A stretch of DNA of 20,788 nt from a virus, in IMG/VR virus record IMGVR_UViG_3300000477_000018, positions 1 to 20,788 of that record; one strand, written 5' to 3'. A program made the position numbers and the translations under genes. Below, piece after piece: positions 14,315 to 20,788 of this stretch. Within the stretch, counting starts at the first letter, position 1; each line of letters opens with the position of its first letter. The notes under the pieces are model-generated. The model was not told the origin of the DNA. It worked only from the letters and a program-made list of their open reading frames with translations, and did no database searches.

Positions 14315-14923
14315 ATGTCTGATGTAATGCCTTTATACGGATGTAGATTGTTAGAAGTAGACAAATTGGACTCAGATACTGATTTCGACCCAGAAGACGA
14401 TCCTGTTGTCCTAGAAGTACCGCAGGAGGCTGGTGTAGAACCAGACATTATAGAAGGTGCTCGAGATGAACTTCGTGGTGGCGACCGTTTAGTTGCTGTT
14501 ATCGAAGAAGAGGATTACTTGGCCGGATTAAACATCACGTTTAATAACGCCGAGTTAGACCCGGAATCCATTAAGATTATCGCTGGTGGTGGAGATCTAA
14601 TCGAAGACGAGGAAGAAGAGCCGAATGTTATTGGTTACGAATCACCAACCTTCGACGATCAACACGATGGAAGAGTGCCTTTCCAAGCCAAGCTTTATGT
14701 AGCGCAATATAAAGAAGGGTTCAGTGAAAGAGAAGAGCTAGAAGGATTTATCGAGTTCACTTTTCCATACTGTAAGGGACAAATCCCTTCTGTTTCACCT
14801 GCTGGACAGACCTTCATGGTACCGAGCTTTACCATAGAGGCTAGGGAACACAAGCATTCTGATCCTAAACAGGGAGCTTTCAAATTTAAAGAAGTCGATG
14901 TAGGCGACCTCCCAAGTGTTTAA
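14315..14923 (+). CDS. major tail (tube) protein
   Basis: The 202-residue product starts at ATG 14315 behind GAGAGGAGGA. It is acidic and beta-rich: YGCRLLEVDKL at the start, RLVAVIEEEDYLAGLNITF, a stretch around GGGDLIEDEEEEP, then FQAKLYVAQYKEG, GFIEFTFPYCKGQIP and a C-terminal FTIEAREHK strand. The alternation of strands and the KLYVA...FTFPYCKG end match phage major tail proteins seen in Gram-positive siphophages. It is followed by structured intergenic DNA and then the tail chaperones and tape measure, the standard order. It would polymerise around the tape measure to form the tail tube. Confidence 0.78.
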   Translation: MSDVMPLYGCRLLEVDKLDSDTDFDPEDDPVVLEVPQEAGVEPDIIEGARDELRGGDRLVAVIEEEDYLAGLNITFNNAELDPESIKIIAGGGDLIEDEEEEPNVIGYESPTFDDQHDGRVPFQAKLYVAQYKEGFSEREELEGFIEFTFPYCKGQIPSVSPAGQTFMVPSFTIEAREHKHSDPKQGAFKFKEVDVGDLPSV

Positions 14924-14927
14924 ACAA

Positions 14928-15037
14928 ACCTAGCCCTTGACACGAGTTAACAAAGTTTGCGGGCTAGGTAGCTAGCACCGAAAGAGAGTGGTCCGGGCTC
15001 TCTGCCCGCAATTTATAAGGCTTATACAGCCTATAAA
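14928..15037 (+). promoter_or_regulatory. three consecutive stem-loops after the major tail gene
   Basis: Stem 1 is ACCTAGCCC (14928-14936) with GGGCTAGGT (14961-14969). Stem 2 is CGGGC (14994-14998) with GCCCG (15004-15008), overlapping an alternative AGAGAG/CTCTCT. Stem 3 is TTTATA-A-GGCT (15012-15022) with AGCC-TATAAA (15028-15037). None has a proper T run. They may protect or cut the highly expressed tail mRNA or attenuate transcription into the chaperone and tape measure genes. Confidence 0.45.
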
Positions 15038-15044
15038 ACCGGAG

Positions 15045-15088
15045 AAATAACTAAAACTGGCTAATTAAAGCCGACTGATTAAAACCGG
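15045..15088. repeat. degenerate 14-bp tandem repeats
   Basis: About three successive units, TAACTAAAACTGGC, TAATTAAAGCCGAC and TGATTAAAACCGGA, run up to the ribosome binding site of the next gene. They resemble the AATTAAACGAC core in other gaps (about 10147 and 20737). Confidence 0.45.
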
Positions 15089-15098
15089 AGGTGTTAAC

Positions 15099-15641
15099 AT
15101 GTCAGATAAAGACATTAAACAAGATCAAGATCAAGAACAGAAACAAAGCAAGTACGAAAATAAAGATTTAAGAGTAGCATCTGTTGAAGATGTTAAAGAA
15201 CAGATGAGAGGTGAGGTAGTACCTATTCCGGGATGGAATAACGACGACATTAACTTCCGTTTACGGAGACCATCAATCACAGGCCTTGTACGACAGGGCA
15301 AGATACCCAATGAGTTACTCGGTGTAGCGGAGAAAGCCGTGAAAGGGGATAAACAGGGGCAACCTAAAACCCCGCCAAAGCCCCCGAAGGATAGAGACGA
15401 AGATTTCGATAAGCTATGTGATTTACTACACTTGATAGCGAAGGAGGCTATCGTGGAGCCCCGCTTTGATGGACTGTTCGATAAACTCACTGACGAACAG
15501 TTGTTTTTTATATATTTCTACGTCATGCAGGGCGTCAGGGGTCTGAAAACTTTTCGTGAGCAAGTCAGAGCAGATACTGCGCTTAGGAATCAGCTCCAGA
15601 ACCTGGGGAAAAAGACCGAGCAGGATAATAAATCTTCATAA
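15099..15641 (+). CDS. tail assembly chaperone, G-type frame
   Basis: The 180-residue product starts at ATG 15099 behind GGAGGTG. These proteins hold the tape measure protein and recruit tube subunits. The N-terminus is polar (DQDQEQKQ). The core has PIPGWNNDDINFRLRRPSI, a basic proline linker near 85-100 and the typical second half: KEAIVEPRFDGLFDKLTDEQ, FFIYFYVMQGV and LKTFREQV. The 'VEP ... LTDEQ' pattern is common to Gram-positive phage G proteins. It lies directly before the tape measure gene, and its end overlaps a second frame that carries the T domain, joined by a probable frameshift at 15605-15614. Confidence 0.8.
   Translation: MSDKDIKQDQDQEQKQSKYENKDLRVASVEDVKEQMRGEVVPIPGWNNDDINFRLRRPSITGLVRQGKIPNELLGVAEKAVKGDKQGQPKTPPKPPKDRDEDFDKLCDLLHLIAKEAIVEPRFDGLFDKLTDEQLFFIYFYVMQGVRGLKTFREQVRADTALRNQLQNLGKKTEQDNKSS
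15605..15614 (+). promoter_or_regulatory. candidate ribosomal frameshift site GGGGAAAAAG
   Basis: In the G frame the codons read CTG GGG AAA AAG ACC. A +1 slip on AAA, or a -2 slip on AAG, enters the frame that encodes the T domain. The usual -1 frame reaches a stop after seven codons and gives no T domain. Confidence 0.5.
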
Positions 15642-15837
15642 AGAGGAAGATCCTTTTACATGCTATTGTTTCGATGAAGCCGTTGCATACGCATTAATGT
15701 TAGTTGAACAACCAGAAGAAACACCACAACAGAACAGCCCACCCACACCACATGGCAACCAGGAATCATTGAAACAGAAGGCAGACAAAAGTAAAAGTGC
15801 AATGGACTTCATGACTCAAGGCCAATTCAAAGGTTAA
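15613..15837 (+). CDS. tail assembly chaperone, T-type extension made by frameshift
   Basis: In the +1 frame relative to the G gene, the sequence after about 15613 encodes about 74 residues. It contains EEDPFTCYCFDEAVAYAL (about 15650-15700), a motif typical of T domains of Gram-positive phages, and ends FMTQGQFKG. This frame is open only from 15547 (TGA at 15544-15546) and the G frame stops at 15641, so ribosomes must change frame between them. GGGGAAAAAG (15605-15614) is the best slippery site: the tRNA on AAA (15609-15611) can slip +1 to AAA (15610-15612), or from AAG back two bases. A separate start at GTG 15556 lacks a good ribosome binding site. The fused G-T protein would be about 245 residues. 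Confidence 0.7.
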   Translation, partial: RPSRIINLHKEEDPFTCYCFDEAVAYALMLVEQPEETPQQNSPPTPHGNQESLKQKADKSKSAMDFMTQGQFKG

Positions 15838-15866
15838 TTAAAAACGATACGAAGGGAGGTCATTAG

Positions 15867-18800
15867 ATGTTTACAACACCAGGAGTAGGATTCGGTCAAG
15901 GTGCGAATATGGGAACGATATATGCGGAGTTTGGATTGGATATCTCACGTCTTCGCCAGGGAACTAATGAAGCACGTCAGGAAATCAACGCGTTAGAACA
16001 AGAGAGTATGCAGGCCATGAACAATGTTGGTGGAATGCTGACCGGTCTAGGATCCACATTAACCATGGGTTTGACTGCACCTCTGGCCGGGTTCTCCTTG
16101 GTAACTATCAATGCAGCGTCACAGTTCGAACAAGCAATGTCTCGAGTTGAAGCTGTTTCCGGTGCCACGGGGAGGCAGTTCGAAGATCTAACAGCTATTG
16201 CGAGAGATCTGGGACGCGAAACTTCCTTCACTGCAACACAAGCCGCTGAGGGTTTACAATACTTAGCTATGGCTGGGTGGGAAGTAGAAGACATGGTAGA
16301 AGGCATGGAACCCATCCTCCGTATGGCAGAAGCCGCACAAGTAGATTTAGGACGTGCTACAGATATTACTTCTGATATCATGACTGCTTTCCGTATACCT
16401 GCTGAAGAGGCGGGACGTGTTTCCGATGTTCTAGCCGCTAGTGCAATGTCTGCAAACACCGACGTCGAACAGCTTGGTGATACTATGGCCTATGCAGCGC
16501 CTTCCGCACAAGCCTTAGGCTTTGATCTTGAAGAGGTTGCCGCGGCCGCGGGTAAACTAGCCGACGCTGGTATTAAAGGTTCTCGTGCCGGTACTTCTTT
16601 AGACGCGGTATTCCGCGACTTATCCTCGATCACCGAGAGTGCGTCTGATGAACTAGAGGAATACAACATAGAGATATTCGATTCTGAGGATAACATGAAT
16701 GACTTGGCTGAAATCATTGAAGATTATGAAGAAGCCTTACACGGTGTGAGTGATGCCGAAGCTGCAAGGATCAAAGAGATCGGCTTGACCAGCAGAGCCT
16801 TGAGAGGTTTAAACGCTCTTATTGGTACAGGTGGTGAGGAACTAGCCGAATACACAGATGAATTACGTGAATCTGATGGCGCTGTAGATGAGATGGGAGA
16901 ATCTATTCGCGACAATCTACGCTACGAAATGACCCGGTTACGTTCCATACTCAACAGTATTCTGATCGATTTTGGTGGAGCCTTAGTACCAATGGTACGA
17001 GAGAGTGTGGTCCCGGCTGTCGAATGGTTTGCCGAGGCTGTCTCTGGTGTTTCAGAGAGTTTTGCAGAGTTAGATCCACGCGTTCAGACAGTATACGTGG
17101 GAATCGGACTTCTCGCGGGTGCCATTGGTCCGCTGATGACTATCGTTGGTAAATGGCTCACACTTAACAAAACACTCGCATTAAGTATTGCGACATTAAT
17201 TACGAAAATACACGCAAAGAAAGCCGCTCTAATCGGTCTCCTAATGGCAATAAATCCGGTAAAAGCTGCAGTGGTTGCCATAGGTGCGGCGCTGGGGGTC
17301 GCTACTACCCAAATGGCGTTATCACGAAGAGAGACAAGAGATTTAGCCGGTGAAATGGAGACTTATCTTGATAGAACCGAAGAACTAGACGAACTGGCCG
17401 ATCGATATGAAGAATTAACAGAAAAGACAGAAAGGTCTGCTAGCGAGCAAGAAGAATTACGTCAAGTAACTGAAGATCTCGCCAATCTAGTTCCTACTGC
17501 TGTAGAAGGTTGGGACGACTACAATGAAGTGTTAGGAATTAACATTGACCAGGTACGTGATTTGTCTGAAGAACAACGGAGACTAGCCGCAAATGTTATG
17601 GAGACAAGGATCCAAGAACAAGAAGCTGCATTAGAAGAAGTCGAACGTAAGTACGGCGATGTTGAGGAGAATCTACAAAATCTTAATCGCCTACACAACG
17701 AAATTTCCGAAGAGTTAGGTGAAGAGCGTGATCAAGCGATAGACATAAACGAAGTTTTAGACGTGCGTGACGATCTATTACAAGACATGCTGACTACTAT
17801 CTACGAGTCCTCTGATGGATGGGTTGACACGCTACGAAATGTAACACAAATCACCGAAGGACTTGTTTATGGTAATCTGACCATTGCGGATATGAACGAT
17901 CTATTATTAGGGATCGCCAATCGGTGGGAAGAATCGGGTGCGAAAGTTGATGAAGAACGTGAAAAGTTAGAAAGAATGCGTGAGCAGTTAGAACAAATAA
18001 GAGGCATAGAAGAAGACCGCGCAGATACCGAAGAACCCGAAGAGCCTGAAACACCGCCTGCACCAGACCCGGGACCTTATGAAGAGTTCAAGCGTATTAT
18101 GAACGAAGTTACTGAAGAGGCTAAGGAGCAAACTGCGGTACAACGAGCACTCGGTGAGGAGTATGATTTAAACGAAGTAAGGGCTGAGATATTGCGCGAT
18201 ACTCTTGCAGAGTTGTTAGAAGAAGGCGAAGCTCACGAAGAACTCATTCGACTATTAGCACGCAGATATAATACATGGACAGAAGAGGCTGAAGATACAG
18301 AAGAAACGTTTACTGATCTTGTAACACAGCTTCGTACCGTTACAGGGGTTATGGAAACGGTGGATCAACTGACCGCTGATGAAATACGTGAGAGACGTTT
18401 ACTTAATCAAGAATACGATGAGACAGAAATTAAGATTGATGAGCTCACACGCGTCATGGAGATTATGATCGAAGAGGGTGAAACGAGTGAGGCGTTATTA
18501 CGCACACTGTCAATGAGGTTAGCGGAATTCCAAGAACAGATAGACGCCACTACCATAGAGGGAGATATCTACAGAGATACCTTGATAGCCATGCATAACG
18601 AATTACAGATAGCCGAAGCTACACAAGATGCTTTAGGTAGATCATTCGATGAAACAGCATTTAGAGCGGAATACTTAGAGGATGCAATAGAGGATGCGAC
18701 TGAGAAAGTGGAGCGCGCCTATCAAGAAGGGGAAATTAGTACTGATAGATATAGAGAACTCAGCGGCCAGATAGATGAATTATCCCGCATGTATGCCACC

Positions 18801-20729
18801 TACTCGCGGGCAGCCGAGGAAACTGAAGAATCGACTTTCGATTTAGCAGCTGCGGAAAAAGAACTCCGTGAAGAGTTAGATTTAATTGAGGCCCGGTATA
18901 AAACACTTGGAGATGAGGTAGATGTTAACTCCGAAAGTGCTGATGAACTACGTAGACACATCAATCTTTTATTAAGAGAAGGTTTTGAGCCTACAAGTGA
19001 TGCGGTACAGGATGCTTACGAAGAATTACAAGAATACGAAGATATTTCCTACGATATTGTAGAGGTTGAGGAAGAACTCGAAAAAGCTCTGAGTGATGCC
19101 AGTGCCGAATACTCTGTACACGGCGACGAGATAGAATACTTACAAGAACAGTCCAGTGCCTACGAAGAAGCGGTAATAGACTTAATTGGTATCTTGGGTG
19201 AAGAGGGCTTGGCCGTAGCCGAAAACCGCGAATTGGTAGAAGGACTTCGTAACGACCACGAAGAACTCGAGGAACAAATTGAACGTATGGTCGGGTTGGA
19301 GCGAGTATACGAAGAAAAAGAAGAGGCTCTAGAACGGCTAGAAACACGTACCGAGTTGTGGACAGAAGAAATGACTGAGGCCGAAGCTGAATCACGAGCA
19401 CTCGAAGAAGAGATTCAAATCCTGGAAAGCGCGATGCATGATTTAGCAGATATATTAGGTATAGACTCCGAAGAAGTACAAGAACTTCGCGAACAGATAG
19501 TTGATCTACGCGGAGAACTTTCAGAGGCTGAACAAGAAGAAGCACTAGAACAGCTCCTAGAACGACAGGAAGAGCAACTCGAACGAACACGTCTACAGTA
19601 TGAACTTCTACATCCCGAAATGGACGAAACCGAACGTGAAGCCGCACGTCTTGAAGCTGAAATTGGAGTCATGAACGAATCACTGGTACAAATGGCCATT
19701 CTACTCGGCATGGACGCTGAAGCAGTAGAAGATCTGAAAGAAGAAATAGAAGAGTTACGCAACGAACTCGATGGGTACGCCGAAGAAGATAAGGACTTTG
19801 TAGAAGAAACTCTCAAAGCTCATGACGAAGCTTTAGAAGAATTAACTATTAAGCAAGAGTTGTGGACAGATACAATGTCTGATTCTGAGGCAGAAACACA
19901 AGCTATGGAGGAACGGTTAAGAATCTTTAAGGATACTGCCGAAGAGTTAGCCATAGAGTTGGGAGCGGACCACGAAGAAGTGGAACGTTTACGAATTGAG
20001 ATTCGGCGACTAGCCGAAGAACTGGATGAAGACGAAGAAGTCGTACGTGGTTTCTTTGAAGGTCTGCGAGAAGAACTTGAAGAAACACACGAAGATCTGG
20101 AGGATTTCTGGTACGATTTTGGTAGAACGTTACATGGTGAAGTCGCACAAATGTTCCGCGACATTCTCGATGATATGCAAAACTGGGAGGATGCAGTTAA
20201 ATCTTTATTTGACCGTATAGCAGACCACATGCTCGATGTACTGGCCGAACTTGCCGTACAGTGGGCACTCGCGCAATTCACACCAGGTTTCGCTGCAGAC
20301 TTCATGAGTTATCATCAGGGCGGACAGGTACCGGGATCACCGAACGAAGAAAGACTAGTCATGGCCCGTGGTAGTGAGTGGTACATTCCAGATGAACTGA
20401 TGGACCTTGTTCGTGCAGGTGCGCGGCAGTATTCGACAGGTGAGTACTTACGACGCGACAACGGTAATTCAAACAGTTCGTTCGATTATCAACAACTAGC
20501 GCAAGCAGTCGGAAACGAAGTGGCCAAGCATGTTAACAATGGTAATCCGAACAACCCAAATGGTAACGGTGATAACGGTGACACACCTGTTAACTTTAAT
20601 ATATACGCAATGGATAGTCAGGATGTTTCACGGGTATTCATGGAGAACGGTGAAGCTTTAGCACGAGCAGCTCTGAGTAACGCCAAATCAAACGGAACCA
20701 TGAAGAAACTGCTCGAACGGATCGACTAA
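15867..20729 (+). CDS. tail tape measure protein
   Basis: The 1620-residue product starts at ATG 15867 behind AAGGGAGG. It sets tail length and is ejected with the DNA. Residues about 80-340 are the TP901-type core: QFEQAMSRVEAVSGATG, TAIARDLGRETSFTATQAAE, LQYLAMAGW, and GIKGSRAGTSLDAVFRDL. A hydrophobic, Gly/Ala-rich stretch at about 405-485 could cross a membrane. Residues about 745-1400 are a very acidic coiled-coil region built of degenerate repeats of about 70-95 residues, for instance ETRTELWTEEMTEAEAES (about 1160) and TIKQELWTDTMSDSEAETQA (about 1325). The end has HQGGQVPGSP (about 1483), a motif common near tape measure C-termini, then an Asn/Gly-rich linker and a final helix. No peptidase or lysozyme domain was recognised. 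At about 1.5 angstrom per residue the tail would be roughly 240 nm, if the family rule holds. Confidence 0.92.
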   Translation: MFTTPGVGFGQGANMGTIYAEFGLDISRLRQGTNEARQEINALEQESMQAMNNVGGMLTGLGSTLTMGLTAPLAGFSLVTINAASQFEQAMSRVEAVSGATGRQFEDLTAIARDLGRETSFTATQAAEGLQYLAMAGWEVEDMVEGMEPILRMAEAAQVDLGRATDITSDIMTAFRIPAEEAGRVSDVLAASAMSANTDVEQLGDTMAYAAPSAQALGFDLEEVAAAAGKLADAGIKGSRAGTSLDAVFRDLSSITESASDELEEYNIEIFDSEDNMNDLAEIIEDYEEALHGVSDAEAARIKEIGLTSRALRGLNALIGTGGEELAEYTDELRESDGAVDEMGESIRDNLRYEMTRLRSILNSILIDFGGALVPMVRESVVPAVEWFAEAVSGVSESFAELDPRVQTVYVGIGLLAGAIGPLMTIVGKWLTLNKTLALSIATLITKIHAKKAALIGLLMAINPVKAAVVAIGAALGVATTQMALSRRETRDLAGEMETYLDRTEELDELADRYEELTEKTERSASEQEELRQVTEDLANLVPTAVEGWDDYNEVLGINIDQVRDLSEEQRRLAANVMETRIQEQEAALEEVERKYGDVEENLQNLNRLHNEISEELGEERDQAIDINEVLDVRDDLLQDMLTTIYESSDGWVDTLRNVTQITEGLVYGNLTIADMNDLLLGIANRWEESGAKVDEEREKLERMREQLEQIRGIEEDRADTEEPEEPETPPAPDPGPYEEFKRIMNEVTEEAKEQTAVQRALGEEYDLNEVRAEILRDTLAELLEEGEAHEELIRLLARRYNTWTEEAEDTEETFTDLVTQLRTVTGVMETVDQLTADEIRERRLLNQEYDETEIKIDELTRVMEIMIEEGETSEALLRTLSMRLAEFQEQIDATTIEGDIYRDTLIAMHNELQIAEATQDALGRSFDETAFRAEYLEDAIEDATEKVERAYQEGEISTDRYRELSGQIDELSRMYATYSRAAEETEESTFDLAAAEKELREELDLIEARYKTLGDEVDVNSESADELRRHINLLLREGFEPTSDAVQDAYEELQEYEDISYDIVEVEEELEKALSDASAEYSVHGDEIEYLQEQSSAYEEAVIDLIGILGEEGLAVAENRELVEGLRNDHEELEEQIERMVGLERVYEEKEEALERLETRTELWTEEMTEAEAESRALEEEIQILESAMHDLADILGIDSEEVQELREQIVDLRGELSEAEQEEALEQLLERQEEQLERTRLQYELLHPEMDETEREAARLEAEIGVMNESLVQMAILLGMDAEAVEDLKEEIEELRNELDGYAEEDKDFVEETLKAHDEALEELTIKQELWTDTMSDSEAETQAMEERLRIFKDTAEELAIELGADHEEVERLRIEIRRLAEELDEDEEVVRGFFEGLREELEETHEDLEDFWYDFGRTLHGEVAQMFRDILDDMQNWEDAVKSLFDRIADHMLDVLAELAVQWALAQFTPGFAADFMSYHQGGQVPGSPNEERLVMARGSEWYIPDELMDLVRAGARQYSTGEYLRRDNGNSNSSFDYQQLAQAVGNEVAKHVNNGNPNNPNGNGDNGDTPVNFNIYAMDSQDVSRVFMENGEALARAALSNAKSNGTMKKLLERID

Positions 20730-20736
20730 TTAACCT

Positions 20737-20788
20737 ATTAATTAAAACGACAAATTAATTAAAACGACAAATTAATTAAAACGACAAA
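20737..20788. repeat. perfect 17-bp tandem repeat at the window end
   Basis: ATTAATTAAAACGACAA occurs three times without change at 20737-20753, 20754-20770 and 20771-20787, and may continue past the window. It begins 7 nt after the tape measure stop and includes AATTAAAACGAC, the same core as in gaps near 10147 and 15060. Confidence 0.85.

Noticed and set aside
15556-15837. Independent gene starting at GTG 15556
   Set aside because: No ribosome binding site, and the first residues do not resemble the family; expression as a frameshift extension of the G frame explains it better.
18991-19647. 218-codon minus-strand frame within the tape measure gene
   Set aside because: Repetitive Glu-rich coding on the + strand gives a Leu/Arg-rich antisense frame; no start signals.

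Overview
The window looks like part of the genome of a tailed, siphovirus-like phage or prophage. It holds a DNA-packaging, head and tail gene block in the usual order, all on the + strand: small terminase, large terminase, portal, prohead protease with scaffold, decoration protein, major capsid, connectors, tail terminator, major tail protein, tail assembly chaperones, tape measure. The host is probably a bacterium of the Firmicutes kind: ribosome binding sites are AAAGGAGG-like and promoters fit TTGNNN-17-TATAAT. The structural proteins are very rich in Asp and Glu, which suggests a halophilic 'salt-in' host such as the Halanaerobiales; this host call is an inference from composition only. 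No integrase, lysis gene, tRNA or CRISPR array was seen.

Positions 1-1560 are very AT-rich (about 23% G+C over 1-540 by hand count). They hold three separate one-gene units of the same design: a set of GTTAAAC-like motifs spaced exactly 10 bp apart, a sigma-A-type promoter, a purine-rich ribosome binding site, a small Lys-rich gene and a terminator. The third gene encodes a protein with two copies of a helix-turn-helix-like module. A long inverted repeat follows at 1371-1521.

Positions 1560-2395 have no convincing gene and are closer to the base composition of the structural block. They hold four imperfect 29-bp dyad repeats, a structured segment, 10-bp-phased CTTTAGAAA repeats, and a strong promoter (2305-2333) overlapped by a perfect 27-bp palindrome. 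Just upstream of the terminase genes, this stretch is a candidate packaging site plus late-operon control region.

Positions 2396-20729 are the structural block. The large terminase is split at its Walker A motif by a 347-residue intein with a LAGLIDADG endonuclease and the Trp-Cys-Thr signature of class 3 inteins. The prohead protease gene has an internal in-frame start with its own ribosome binding site that would give a separate 220-residue scaffold. The two tail assembly chaperone frames are joined by an apparent +1 (or -2) frameshift. A protein with a discoidin-like domain lies between portal and protease. Several intergenic gaps carry short degenerate tandem repeats, and the window ends inside a perfect 17-bp tandem repeat after the tape measure gene.
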